64,000 nucleotides of DNA from JACRCT01 sp036504155 (GTDB lineage: Bacteria > Myxococcota > Myxococcia > Myxococcales > UBA5297), in contig DASXVQ010000130.1 of the NCBI GenBank assembly GCA_036504155.1, positions 1-64,000 on the forward strand, in the 5' to 3' direction. Of this stretch, positions 37,624-47,856 are shown in pieces. The stretch's first letter is position 1. Every line of letters starts with the position of its first letter. Made by a program: the position numbers and the translations under genes. The notes under the pieces were generated by a model. The model was not told the DNA's origin and made no database searches. It was given only the letters and a program-made list of their open reading frames with translations.

Positions 37624-39290
37624 ATGAGCAAGCGCAACGCGGTCCTCGTCGTCATCGGCATCGCCGCCGCCGTGGCGGTGGTCGTCGCGGTGCTGCTGCG
37701 CAAGCCGCAGCAGGGTGCGGGCGGCCCGGTGGATCCGCTGGAGATGCTCCCCGATCGCTGCCAGGCCGTGATCGTCGTCCCCGACCCTGGCCGGCTGGGC
37801 GAGCACCTCTCCGTCCTCCCGCGGCTGAAGGTGGCGGACCTGCTGGCGAGCCTGCAGAACTATCCGAGCGCCGAGGCGCTCCTCGGCGATCTGGCCAAGC
37901 AGGCGGGCTACGACCCTCGCTCGCGCGAATCCATGCGGCAGGGCGGCATCGACCCCTCGCGCCCCATCGTCGGCTACCTCTCCGAGCAGGCGGTGCCGCT
38001 CGCGCTGATCCCCGTCACCGACCAGGCCAAGTTCGAGGAGCGCTTCGCCAAGAGCGCCGCCGCCCGGCTGGGCGACCGGAAGCCGGTGACCGAGAAGGTG
38101 GGCCAGGACCGGACGCTGACCGTGGTCACGGGTCCGGGGCCCAACCCGCAGCTCGTCGCCTGGGCCTTCGTCGGCGGCTACGCGCTCCTGACCCAGTCCC
38201 AGGCGGGCCTGGCCCTGCTCAAGACCGCGCTCGCACAGCCGACGCAGGGCTCGCTGGCCAAAGACACCCGCTTCGCGGCGACGCGCACCCGGCTGGCCGA
38301 CCGCGACCTCTTCGCCTTCAGCTGCCTGGACGCGCTCCCGCTGCAGAAGCAGGTCTTCATGCCGTACGGGACGACCTTCGCCGCCTCGCTGTCGGAGCGC
38401 GAGCTGCGGCTCTCGTTCGAGCTGCCCCTCAACGACGAGTGGAACGAGAGGCTCAAGTCGCTCGCCACGCCCGCCGGCGCCGACCTCGTCGCGGCCATGG
38501 GCCCGGAGGCGTTCCTGGTGGGCCGGCTGGGCGGAGACCCGGCGCTGCTCGAGCCCCTGGTGAACCGGATGATGCCCGCGGTCTTCCAGCGCGCCTTCAG
38601 GGAAGGTGGCGTGGACGTCGTCGCCGACATCCTGAAGAACCTCAAGCCCGGCATCGCCGGCGCGCTGAGCCTCGCCCCGACCGCGCGGCTCTCCGGCGTC
38701 CCCGAGCTGGACGTGCGCCGCACCAACCCCTTCGACTACCTGCAGCTGGCGGTCGTGGGCCGCACCTCCGACTCCGCCAGGGCCGCGAAGACGCTCGGCA
38801 GCATGGCGGAGGTCGCGCCGCGCTTCGGGTCCACGATGGAGAGCACGGAGATCGGCGGGGCCAAGGTCTTCGTCACCCGCTACCACCTCGGCGAGGGGGC
38901 GAGCTTGGCGCTCGACGGCGACAAGATCCTCGTGACGGGCGGGACGGGGCAGATGCAGGCCCAGCTCGACCGGCTGCGCTCGCCCACGCCCAAGGACCCG
39001 GCCGATCCCCAGGCCGCCCGCGCGCTGAAGGAGGACGCCTTCGCGCTCTGGCTGGACGTCTCGCGGTTGACCGCCGGCGTGCGCACCCTGCCCGACTCGG
39101 CCTACGGCATCGGCGGCTGGGCCATCAAGGCCGCGGTCTCCCGCTGGCTGGAGGCCATCGACGAGATCACCGGGCTGCGCGCGAGCGGCCGGCTGGCGGA
39201 CAAGACGCTCAGCGCCGAGCTCGCCCTGACGCTCAAGCTCGCGCCGGTGCAGGCCCAGACGCCGACGCCGAAGGATGCGAGGGCGACGCC

Positions 39291-39294
<4 letters not shown>
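37624..39294 (+). CDS. Membrane-anchored DUF3352-like protein
   Basis: 556 residues with one N-terminal membrane helix (about residues 6-24) and a large extracytoplasmic part. Features such as LPDRCQAVIVVPDPGRL and repeated beta-strand/helix units recall the DUF3352 family, of unknown function. The ATG follows TAAGGAGG directly. Its stop overlaps the GTG of the ABC ATPase (GTGA), so the two are translationally coupled, and the protein likely works with the transporter at its periplasmic side. Confidence 0.8.
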
Positions 39295-39973
<679 letters not shown>

Positions 39974-39977
<4 letters not shown>

Positions 39978-41272
39978 CCCCGGGCAAGCTCGCACGGCTG
40001 GTGGGCGTCAACCTGCGCCGCGACAAGAGGGGCGCCCTGTTCTCGGCGTTCGGGGTGGCGGTGGGCATCGGCGCGCTCGTCTTCTTCGTGGCCCTGGGCG
40101 GCGGCGTGCGCGCGCTGGTGCGCGACAAGCTCTTCCCCAACGACGCCCGCGCCGTCGAGGTCGTGCCTCCCAAGCTCTCGCTCTCGGGCGTGCTGGGCGG
40201 CGGCCGGCTCGACGAGGGGACCGTGACGCGGCTGGCGGCGCTGCCCGGCGTGGAGAAGGCCTGGCGCAAGATGGAGCTGCGCATCCCGGCGATGGGCGGC
40301 CCCGCCAGCGGCCTCGAAAAGCTCAACGTCCCGCGCAACGTCTACATCGCGGTCATCGCCACCGGCGTCGAGGCCGGCTACGTCGCGGCGGACCTCGCCC
40401 CCGGCGCCAGCTTCGAGGACCCCGGCGAGGGCAAGCCGGTGCCGGCGATGGCGGCCCGGCGGCTGCTCGAGCTCTACAACAAGAGCTTCGCCAAGGCGCA
40501 GGGGCTCACGCCCATCGGCGAGCCGCTGCTCATGACCGCGGCGGGCCTGGAGCTGCTCACGGTCCGGCTGGGGCGCAGCATGCGCGGCGACACCGGGCTG
40601 CCCGAGCGCCACGTGGGGCTCACCTTCGCCGGCCTGTCCGACAAGGCGCCGCTGCACGGCGTGCTGATGCCGCTCGAGACCGTCCGGCGCATCAACAAGG
40701 ACTACGGCGTGGAGGCCGGCGACTACAGCGCGGTCACGCTCGTCGCCCAGAGCCCCGGCGAGGTGCCGCGCATCGTGGAGAAGGTGCGCGCCATGGGCTT
40801 CGGCGTGGACGAGAGCGACAAGAAGATCGCCGAGCGGATCGGGGCGGCGGTGGCGGTGACCACCGCGGTTCTGGCCCTGCTCTCGGCGCTCATCTGCCTG
40901 CTCGCCGCGGTGAACATCGCCCACGTCTTCTCGGCCAGCGTGCGCGCCCGCTCCCGCGAGCTGGGCGTCCTGCGCGCGGTGGGCGCGACGCGCGGGGACG
41001 TGGCGCTGCTGGTGCTCGCCGAGGCGGGCGTCATCGGCCTGCTCGGCGGCGCCATCGCGACGGCGCTGGCGCGGGCGGCGGGCGTGGCCCTCGACGTGGT
41101 GGCCAGGACCGAGCTGCCCGAGTTCCCCTTCAAGCCCGAGACGTTCTTCCACTTCTCCCCCGCCCTGCTCGCGGGCGCCGCCCTGCTGGGGCTGGCCGCC
41201 GCGCTCCTGGGAGCCCTGGTCCCCGCGCTCGCCGCCTCGCGCGCGAGTCCGGCCAAGGCGCTGGCGGGCTGA
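39974..41272 (+). CDS. ABC transporter permease, FtsX/MacB type
   Basis: 432 residues. One membrane span near residue 25-45, a periplasmic domain of about 230 residues and three C-terminal spans (about 285-310, 340-365 and 390-420) give the FtsX/MacB four-span topology. The cytoplasmic coupling segment RARSRELGVLRAVGATRGDV is typical. It is coupled to the ATPase gene. Substrate could be a lipoprotein, lipid or envelope enzyme; nothing in the sequence decides it. Confidence 0.93.
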
Positions 41273-41292
41273 CCCTGCAGACGAGGATCCCT

Positions 41293-42066
41293 TTGGCCGA
41301 CACGCCCCAGACCACGACCACCCCGGCGACCTACGGGACCGCCCTGTGGTCGAACCTCGTCTCGCTCGCCATCCTCCTGTGGTTCTGCGTGCGCAACCTC
41401 TCCCTCGCCCTCGAGGCCCGGGGCCACGTCGCCGCGCTGCAGAGCATGCCGCTTTGGTGGCTGTACGGCGCGACGCTGCTGCTGGCCGCCGCGGCGCTGG
41501 TCGCGGCGCTGGTCGCCGCGCTGCGCCGCCTGCCGCCGGACCGCCCTCCCTACCGCGTGCTCCCCGTGCTCGCGGTGCTGCTGCTCGGCGTCGAGGTCTT
41601 CGCCGTGCCGCAGTCCCGGCTCCCGCTCCCCGCGGACGAGGTCGTCTTCGCCCAGGCCTCGCTGCTCGAGCCCGAGGCCTTCGCCGAGGAGGACGGCCTG
41701 TTCACGACCAGCGCCGACAAGGTGCTCTCGGGCATGGGGCCCTTCGACGCGCCCTTCCTGGGCCGCGACGGCGAGTCGATGGGGCGCTGGCGCCCGGTGG
41801 TGCGCACCGGCTGCACCGGCCCTGTGACCGAGATCCCCGCGGCGATGGACGCGGGGGCGCTGCTGTACTGCGTGAGCGCCGACCGCACGAGGGCGTGGCT
41901 GTCGTTCGTGGGGCTCGAAGGCCTGGCCGGAAATCCCCGGGTCGTCCAGGCGGAAGAGGGCGGCGCGACGCTCTACTGGGCCCGGCCCCCGAAGACTTCG
42001 CCGGCCGGCCCGCCCGAGCCCGCGCCCGTCGAGCCGACCCCCGCGACGCCCCCCAAGGACGAGTAG
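41293..42066 (+). CDS. Membrane protein of unknown function
   Basis: 257 residues starting at TTG 41293 with GAGGA seven bases upstream. Three hydrophobic segments (about 18-35, 53-75 and 85-103) precede a soluble domain of about 120 residues with two cysteines (TGCTGP and LYCVSA) and a Pro-rich tail. It follows the permease by 20 bases and is probably the last gene of the pspA cluster. A possibly related architecture occurs at 45,031-45,702. Confidence 0.75.
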   Translation: MADTPQTTTTPATYGTALWSNLVSLAILLWFCVRNLSLALEARGHVAALQSMPLWWLYGATLLLAAAALVAALVAALRRLPPDRPPYRVLPVLAVLLLGVEVFAVPQSRLPLPADEVVFAQASLLEPEAFAEEDGLFTTSADKVLSGMGPFDAPFLGRDGESMGRWRPVVRTGCTGPVTEIPAAMDAGALLYCVSADRTRAWLSFVGLEGLAGNPRVVQAEEGGATLYWARPPKTSPAGPPEPAPVEPTPATPPKDE

Positions 42067-42179
42067 CGCCGGAAAAAGAAAGCGGGCAAGCTGTCGCACC
42101 GCTGGCCGCCCTAGGCACCCTCCTCGGCCAGTACGCGTGCCCATCTTCAGTGGGCGGCGGTCACGAAGGAAGGAACCCA

Positions 42180-42665
42180 ATGAAAGTCGCGGCCAAGTGC
42201 GTCGTCTCGCTGGAGTACTCCCTGCACCTCGGGGACGGCAAAGTCATCGACTCCAGCTCGGGCGGCGAGCCGCTCACCTACCTGCACGGCTCCGGGCAGA
42301 TCATCCCCGGCCTCGAGAAGCAGCTCGAGGGGCTCGAGGAAGGCACTTCCCAGCAGGTCGTGATCGGCCCCAAGGACGGCTACGGCGAGCGCGAGGCCGA
42401 GAACATCCAGCAGATCGGCCGCGACCACTTCGGCGACAAGCCCCTCAAGGAGGGCGACGAGTTCGTGGCCATCGACGACCACCACAACGAGATCCCCGTG
42501 CGGATCGAGAAGGTGGAGGGCGACCAGGTCACGGTGGACTTCAACCACCCGCTCGCCGGCAAGACGCTGCACTTCCAGATCACCGTCAAGGGCGTGCGCG
42601 AGGCGACGGCCGAAGAGCTCTCCCACGGCCACGCCCACGGCGGCGACGGGCATCACCACCACTAG
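42180..42665 (+). CDS. slyD: FKBP-type peptidyl-prolyl isomerase SlyD
   Basis: 161 residues. The FKBP fold (IIPGLEKQLEGLEEG) carries the insert-in-flap chaperone domain (about 70-125) and ends in a His-rich tail HGHAHGGDGHHHH, the nickel-binding feature of SlyD. SlyD helps fold proteins and supplies nickel to [NiFe] hydrogenase, which fits the HoxF-like gene in this window. The ATG follows GAAGGAAGGA. Length and domains are normal. Confidence 0.93.
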   Translation: MKVAAKCVVSLEYSLHLGDGKVIDSSSGGEPLTYLHGSGQIIPGLEKQLEGLEEGTSQQVVIGPKDGYGEREAENIQQIGRDHFGDKPLKEGDEFVAIDDHHNEIPVRIEKVEGDQVTVDFNHPLAGKTLHFQITVKGVREATAEELSHGHAHGGDGHHHH

Positions 42666-42750
42666 GTTTCAGGGGCTTCAGGGTTCCGACGCCAGCCCCC
42701 CGGCTCACGGGCAGCTCCGCCAGGAACTGCGGGGGTTGGCTCGTCTTCGC

Positions 42751-42776
42751 GATGCGGGTCACGCGTGGCCCGCATC
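42751..42776. terminator. 26-bp palindrome between slyD and greB
   Basis: GATGCGGG (42751-42758) and CCCGCATC (42769-42776) enclose a perfect 8-bp palindrome CACGCGTG (42760-42767); only one T.G wobble breaks the symmetry. It lies between convergent genes and most likely ends both, although it has no T tract and could also bind a dimeric protein. Confidence 0.5.
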
Positions 42777-42806
42777 AGCGAGATCAGCGAACCGGGACCC
42801 TGAGGC

Positions 42807-43376
42807 TCAATTCCTCTTGCCGGGCTGCCGGTAGCTGATGCTGGCCACGACGACGTCGGTCGGCCCCTTGGGCCGCTGGATGGTGACCTCGTCGCCTTCC
42901 TTCTTGCCCAACAGCGCCTTGGCGACCGGCGAGTCGACCGAGATCTTGCCCAGCTTCACGTCGAACTCGTCCGGACCGACGATGCGGTAGGTGCTCGCCT
43001 GCCCGTCCTCGTCCTCGATGGTGACCCAGGCGCCGAAGAGCACTCGGTCGGCCTCGTCCTTCTGCTCGACCACCGTCAGGCTGTCGAGGCGCTTGGACAG
43101 GTAGCGGATGCGCCGGTCGAGCTCGCGCAGCTTCTTCTTGCCGTAGATGTACTCGGCGTTCTCGCTGCGGTCGCCCTGGGCGGCCGCGGCGCTGACCTCG
43201 GCGGTGACCTTGGGGCGCTCCACCTTCCAGATGTGCTGGAGCTCTTCCTGGAGGCGCTTGAAGCCCTCCGGCGTGATGTAGCGCGCGCCTGATCCCTTGA
43301 GGGGCTGCGCCTCCTCGGGGGCCACGGCTTCGTCCGTGAGCGACGCTTCGTCTTCCTTGGTGAAGGCCTTGTTCAT
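42807..43376 (-). CDS. greB: Transcript cleavage factor GreA/GreB family (GreB-like)
   Basis: 189 residues. The coiled-coil tip carries the acidic DRSENAEYIYGKKKLRELDRR-type motif (here GDRSENAEYIYGKK and LRELDRRIRYLSKRL) typical of GreB, and the C-terminal domain has the FKBP-like fold (SPVAKALLGKKEGDEV). Gre factors rescue backtracked RNA polymerase by stimulating RNA cleavage. An N-terminal extension of about 28 acidic residues precedes the core and is not seen in E. coli GreB. Confidence 0.9.
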   Translation of the reverse strand: MNKAFTKEDEASLTDEAVAPEEAQPLKGSGARYITPEGFKRLQEELQHIWKVERPKVTAEVSAAAAQGDRSENAEYIYGKKKLRELDRRIRYLSKRLDSLTVVEQKDEADRVLFGAWVTIEDEDGQASTYRIVGPDEFDVKLGKISVDSPVAKALLGKKEGDEVTIQRPKGPTDVVVASISYRQPGKRN

Positions 43377-43449
43377 GGTGGTGAAGCTCGGGTGCGTGCC
43401 GCGCGCCGGGGAGTCCCGCCCGCGGGAAGGTCCGTGGGGAAACCGTCGG

Positions 43450-44142
43450 CTAGAAGAGCGACCGGAAGAACGCCACGATGTCGAGGCCGCCGTGGCAGTC
43501 GTCGTGCCAGTCGTCGTGGTGATGGCCGTGGTGGTCGTAGTCGTGGTGGTGGTGCGTGACGAGCGGGCGCTCCGGGGTCAGCTCGGCGACGACCGGCGAG
43601 GCTCCGGTGGGGGCGCAGGTGCCGCAGTAGATGGAGCCGTTGGCCTCGAAGGCGTGGTTGCGGCGCAGCTCGCGGTCGCAGCTGGCGCAGATGGTCCGCT
43701 GCGGGCCCTGCGCCGGGTCGGGCCGGCCCGCCACCTCGTCGGCCCGCCGCTGGATCTCCTGCGCCTTCCCCTGGCCTCCGGCCAGCAGCTGCAGCTCGCC
43801 GCCGTCGAGCCAGATTCCGCCGCAGGGCAGGCAGACGTCGAGCTCGACGCCGCGGGTCGCGCCGATGGCCAGGGGCGCCTGGCCGCACTCCGGGCAGGCC
43901 GGGGAAGGCGTGTGGCACTTGGGGCACTCCGCGACGCGCTCCAGGCGCGCCCCGCACTCCTTGCACTTGCCCGGCTTGTCCCTCGCGCTCGCCATCAGCT
44001 CCTTGAGCGCGCGCGGCGTGACCACCGCGTTCAGCTCGCCGGAGTCGAACCAAACGCCTCCGCACTTCGGGCACCCGTCGAGCTGCACGCCGGCGGCCTT
44101 GAAGAGCCGCAGGTCCTCGCGGCAGGTCGGGCAGGGTCTCAT
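43450..44142 (-). CDS. Multi-zinc-ribbon protein (zf-TFIIB domains) with His-rich tail
   Basis: 230 residues. Two zf-TFIIB units (CPTCREDLRL then DGCPKCGGVWFDSGELN, and CPECGQAPL then DVCLPCGGIWLDGGEL) are joined by a CKECGARL/CPKCHTPSP pair, with a further CASCDREL/YCGTCAP pair near 150-180. The tail holds a dense His/Asp run. It may store or sense zinc or nickel, or bind nucleic acid. The start has GGAG seven bases upstream. Confidence 0.87.
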   Translation of the reverse strand: MRPCPTCREDLRLFKAAGVQLDGCPKCGGVWFDSGELNAVVTPRALKELMASARDKPGKCKECGARLERVAECPKCHTPSPACPECGQAPLAIGATRGVELDVCLPCGGIWLDGGELQLLAGGQGKAQEIQRRADEVAGRPDPAQGPQRTICASCDRELRRNHAFEANGSIYCGTCAPTGASPVVAELTPERPLVTHHHHDYDHHGHHHDDWHDDCHGGLDIVAFFRSLF

Positions 44143-44227
44143 GGTCGGCTCCGCTTTCCCGCGTTGGCGTTCGGCGTCGTGTGGGGAGACCTCATGAAAC
44201 CGCGTGTCCGCGGCCGCGTCCAGAACG

Positions 44228-45034
44228 CTACCGGCCCGCGTCGAGGGCGCCCGCGGCCGCCGCGCCGGCGTCCGCCCCGGGGCAGGTCGCCTTGGCGGGG
44301 TCGCACGGCGGTTCGGCCCTGGCCCTCTCCTGCTCCTCGAGCTTCTTCTGCAGGTCCAGCGGCAGCAGGTTCTTGAGCATGCCGGTGGTGGGCAGCGGCG
44401 TGGCGGTGAAGCGCTCGGGGAAGCTGCTCGTCGCCCCGCTGCCCTTGGCCACCACCTCGAAGCCGGAGCCGTTGGGGACGATCATCCGCACCATGCTCAG
44501 CGGCGGGACGTCGTTGCTCGACCAGAACTCCAGCGCGGGCGTCGCCTTCCCCTTCTCCTTGGCCATCGTGGCCACCTCGGTCCGGGAGTATCGGCAGGGC
44601 AGGCGGCCGATGAGCGTCTCGACCGTCAGCTCCTTGAACGTCGCCATCTTGCCGGGCTTGCAGGCCGACGGCCCCCGCTCTCCTCCCGGGATGGCGTAGA
44701 TGGTCTTGCCGCGCTTGAGGTACAGGGCGTCGCCGGCCTGGCCGTCGAGCGGCAGCCGCCAGGCGCCCTTGCCCTGCTTGTCCACCCAGATCTCCAGCCA
44801 CCGCGCCGGCGCCCCGGGCTTGCCCTCGTTGAGCTGCAGGACCCGGAAGGTGGTGGTCAGGTCGGGCTTGCCGTCGACGAGCTGGGCGTACTCCGCCCAC
44901 GCTCCGTCGGCGCCCTGGCCGTCGTCCTCGCCGACGAGCTGGCGCAGCGTGGTGGGCGAGGTGGGGCTGGTGCACTGCGGGGGCTCGGCGGACAGCGCGG
45001 CGGCGAGCAGCATCGTCGTCATCGAGGCGATCAT
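44228..45034 (-). CDS. Secreted protein of unknown function
   Basis: 268 residues with a short N-terminal signal peptide (MIASMTTMLLAAALSA). The mature protein shows alternating strands (WLEIWVDKQGKGAWRLPLDG) and a C-terminal Ala/Cys-rich segment (CDPAKATCPG). No family was recognised. Its ATG overlaps the upstream stop in ATGA, placing it in the Tad-like operon or just behind it. Confidence 0.75.
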   Translation of the reverse strand: MIASMTTMLLAAALSAEPPQCTSPTSPTTLRQLVGEDDGQGADGAWAEYAQLVDGKPDLTTTFRVLQLNEGKPGAPARWLEIWVDKQGKGAWRLPLDGQAGDALYLKRGKTIYAIPGGERGPSACKPGKMATFKELTVETLIGRLPCRYSRTEVATMAKEKGKATPALEFWSSNDVPPLSMVRMIVPNGSGFEVVAKGSGATSSFPERFTATPLPTTGMLKNLLPLDLQKKLEEQERARAEPPCDPAKATCPGADAGAAAAGALDAGR

Positions 45035-45702
45035 GGCAAGCCCTCCGCGGAGACGACCGCGACCTTCCCGACCCCGTCCTTGAGCATCGTCGGCTCCCCG
45101 TGCGGCAGCGCGTCGGTGACCACCGCGGACAGCCAGAAGCGCCGGCCGCCCGGGTCGCAGGCGAGGTAGATCGTCCCCACGCCCTGCCCTCCTTCCACCT
45201 TTAGCACCGGGCCGGTCGCGGCGGGCCGCGGCGCCACCCGGAACGGGATTCGGAAGCCGAGGAGGTGGAAGCCGGTGGGCGGAGCCCTCTCGACCAGCTC
45301 GCGCTCCACCGCCGCCAGGTCGGCCCGGCACGGCTCCCTCTCGCCCTCCAGGCGGGCGGCCACCGCGCTCATCGCCGCCACCGCGCGATCGGACGCGGTC
45401 CCGTCGCCCACCGGGCTCATCGGCAGCGGCCCCAGGTACTGCGTCAGGATCAGCGCGAGCGAGGGCACGGCGTGCGGCCACAGGGGCATCCTGCGGCCGG
45501 CGAAGGTCGCCTGGGCCAGCCAGATGGCGTAGGCCGTCACCACCGCCAGCGCGGCGAGCGCGGCGGTGACGTTGGGGACGTGCGGGGCGAAGTAGGCGGT
45601 GGAGGTGGCCAGGCCCAGGGCGCGCTTGAGCGGCGCCGCGTTCCTCGCCAGCGCCACCACCACGAAGGTGGAGAAGACCAGGAACCTCAGCCCGCGCAGC
45701 AT
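45031..45702 (-). CDS. Membrane protein of unknown function
   Basis: 223 residues with two or three hydrophobic segments (about 5-20, 42-65 and 78-95) and a soluble C-terminal half with a CDPGGRRFWLSAVV segment. Its general layout (several spans, then a small soluble domain) is like the protein at 41,293-42,066, but I cannot show homology by eye. Coupled to the following gene. Confidence 0.7.
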   Translation of the reverse strand: MLRGLRFLVFSTFVVVALARNAAPLKRALGLATSTAYFAPHVPNVTAALAALAVVTAYAIWLAQATFAGRRMPLWPHAVPSLALILTQYLGPLPMSPVGDGTASDRAVAAMSAVAARLEGEREPCRADLAAVERELVERAPPTGFHLLGFRIPFRVAPRPAATGPVLKVEGGQGVGTIYLACDPGGRRFWLSAVVTDALPHGEPTMLKDGVGKVAVVSAEGLP

Positions 45703-45754
45703 GTCGGCATCGTCACCGGAGGCCCTCGGACTCGCAAGGGCCTTTCTCGGGCCT

Positions 45755-45955
45755 CTACGGCACGGGGAGCGAGAGCACCATCCAGAAGCCGTGCACGTAA
45801 TGCTCGTAGGCCTTGAACATCGCCGGCAGGAACCCGCCCAGCCCGAACGAGAGGCCGAAGATCACGAAGAAGGTGAACAGGGCGTACTCGGTGGCCGCCT
45901 GGCCGTCCTCCTCGCGCAGTTTCTGCCAGATGGCGCGCGCCAGCAGCGTGTTCAT
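45755..45955 (-). CDS. Flp-like pilin/pseudopilin small protein
   Basis: 66 residues. The segment EDGQAATEYALFTFFVIFGL resembles the prepilin-type EDGxxxxEY followed by a hydrophobic helix of Flp and TadE proteins. The ATG overlaps the stop of the upstream gene (ATGA). It is probably processed and inserted in the inner membrane or assembled in a Tad pilus. Confidence 0.75.
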   Translation of the reverse strand: MNTLLARAIWQKLREEDGQAATEYALFTFFVIFGLSFGLGGFLPAMFKAYEHYVHGFWMVLSLPVP

Positions 45956-46740
45956 GGCTGCGCTCCCTGGGCGAAGCCCGAGAAGACGGCCGTCACGCCG
46001 GCGCCCTGCTGCCGGACCGGCCAGGGCAGCACCGTGAAGTGGATCCTGCGGGTTTCCTTGCTCACCTCGATCACCGTTCCGCCGTCGGGCGCCTTCTCGA
46101 ACTGCTTGAGCGACCAGCCGCGGCGCCCCATCTCGTCGCGGACGTTGGCCGCCGTCGCCTGCGGGCTCTCCAGCGGCACCTGGTAGGTGGCCACGGCCTC
46201 GCCCTGCTTGTCCTTGGCGGTCACGACCATCAAGCCCACCACCGTCTTGGGCAGCGGCAGCTCGCCGGTCAGGCCCTCGACCGAGTCCGGCCGGGCGTCC
46301 AGGGGGATGATCGACGGGAACACCAGTACCTTGCCCTTGGTGCCCGAGAGCATGATGGCGACGGCGATCTCCGCGCGGCCGTCCTCGCTCAGCGCAGTGA
46401 CGTCGAAGCCGTGGGCGACGCCGTACTTGACCCCCACCTCCAGCCCGCGACCTTCCAGCTCGCGCACGTAGAAGTCGCGCACGTCCTCGGGGGTCGCCTT
46501 GGCCTCGAAGTAGGAGACGCGCAGCGGCAGTCCGTTGACGGCCAGCCCGTCGCCGAGCGGGTACTCCATGCCCGGGTACGCCGGCATCTCGCCCGGCGCC
46601 CAGAAGGCGGCCGGCACCGCCTGCGCCTGCGCGCGCGGCAGGCCCGAGCCGCCCGAGCCCATCTCGACGCCGCCGAACACCAGGCCGACGCCCAGCAGCA
46701 CCGCGGCGGTCTGGCGCAGGATCTCGAGTCCCTTCTTCAT
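45952..46740 (-). CDS. Exported protein of unknown function in the Tad-like operon
   Basis: 262 residues with a signal peptide ending near AQA (residues 38-41). The mature part shows an alpha/beta pattern (ATPEDVRDFYVRELEGRGLEV, and TVLPWPVRQQGAGVTAVFSG at the end). The ATG at 46740 has GAGG eight bases upstream. No family was recognised; its place between TadE-like and Flp-like genes suggests a role in that apparatus. Confidence 0.75.
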   Translation of the reverse strand: MKKGLEILRQTAAVLLGVGLVFGGVEMGSGGSGLPRAQAQAVPAAFWAPGEMPAYPGMEYPLGDGLAVNGLPLRVSYFEAKATPEDVRDFYVRELEGRGLEVGVKYGVAHGFDVTALSEDGRAEIAVAIMLSGTKGKVLVFPSIIPLDARPDSVEGLTGELPLPKTVVGLMVVTAKDKQGEAVATYQVPLESPQATAANVRDEMGRRGWSLKQFEKAPDGGTVIEVSKETRRIHFTVLPWPVRQQGAGVTAVFSGFAQGAQP

Positions 46741-46765
46741 GATGCTCGCCTCCGTGCAGCAGCCC

Positions 46766-47845
46766 CTAGTAGTCGCAGGTCTCGTCGCCGCCCGGTTCCT
46801 GCCTCTGCGACTGCTTGCAGCCCAGGAAGTACTTGCCGCGCTTGACGTAGACCTTGTTGTACGGGCTCTGGTCCGGCGCAACGGTGTCCTTGTAGACGTT
46901 GGAGTACTGCTTCTTGACGGTGTTCTTGTGCTTGATCGACCCGTGGTCCTTGGGCCGGTAGATCTCCGAGCCGTAGTCCAGCGGGACCTGGCTGGTGGAG
47001 GTGCCGTTCAGCGGCAGGCTGACCACCACCACCTCGGTCGGCAGGTGGATGTTGAGGGCGCTGAAGATGGTCCCCAGGACCCCGCCGCCGCCGATGGCGC
47101 TGGAGAGGTCGTCGCCGAAGCCGGCGAAGAACATGTTGTGGACCTGGTGGCAGTAGTCGGTGGTGCACTCGTCCTGGTGCGTCTCGTTGACCGCCTCGCC
47201 CTTCTTGAGGTCCCACTGCTCGACGATGAGCGACTGCGGCACTCGGATGTCCCACTCGTCCTGGAGCAGCATCTTGTCGGTGTAGAAGACCGGCATCGTC
47301 TTGCCCAGGTAGGTGTTCTTGATGTGGACCTGGATGGAGCCCTTCACCTTGCCGGCGGTGTTGAACTTCATGTTCTCGAAGTACCAGTCGAAGGCCTTGC
47401 CCACCGGCCCGGTGTCCACGCCGAAGTCCTGGCCGGCCTCCCACAGCCCCGCGTCCACGCTCTCCAGAGTGGTCTGCTCCGACTTGAAGGTGACCTCCAG
47501 CATCATCGGCTTGGGGCCGTTGCCGCTGAGGTAGGTGGGGGTGGCGCTCTGCATGTCGCCGCTGTAGCGGTCGGAGACCTCGGTCATCAGCACCTGCTTG
47601 ACCGTGTCGAAGCGCTCCTGGTGCTTGGCCTCCTTCCAGTCGCTCAGCCCGACCGCGCTCATCTCCCAGACCAGGTAGCGCGCCGCCTCGCGCGCCTTGA
47701 TCTTGGTCCACGACAGCTCGAACAGGAACGTCGAGTACAGCAGCGTCGGCACCAGCACGAGCGAGAGCAGCGCCATCTCCGTCGCCGCCGCGCCCGACTC
47801 CGCGCCCGCGCCCGACCGCATCCGCTTTCTGAAGGTCCGGATCAT
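46766..47845 (-). CDS. TadE-like pseudopilin protein, large
   Basis: 359 residues starting at ATG 47845. The N-terminus shows a TadE-like ESGAAATEMALLSLVLVP segment followed by a hydrophobic helix. A long extracytoplasmic domain follows, with two CysPairs in TDYCHQVHNM and the C-terminal LGCKQSQRQ. It is much longer than a typical TadE (about 150-200 residues). Confidence 0.8.
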   Translation of the reverse strand: MIRTFRKRMRSGAGAESGAAATEMALLSLVLVPTLLYSTFLFELSWTKIKAREAARYLVWEMSAVGLSDWKEAKHQERFDTVKQVLMTEVSDRYSGDMQSATPTYLSGNGPKPMMLEVTFKSEQTTLESVDAGLWEAGQDFGVDTGPVGKAFDWYFENMKFNTAGKVKGSIQVHIKNTYLGKTMPVFYTDKMLLQDEWDIRVPQSLIVEQWDLKKGEAVNETHQDECTTDYCHQVHNMFFAGFGDDLSSAIGGGGVLGTIFSALNIHLPTEVVVVSLPLNGTSTSQVPLDYGSEIYRPKDHGSIKHKNTVKKQYSNVYKDTVAPDQSPYNKVYVKRGKYFLGCKQSQRQEPGGDETCDY

Positions 47846-47856
47846 CGCGCGCTCCG

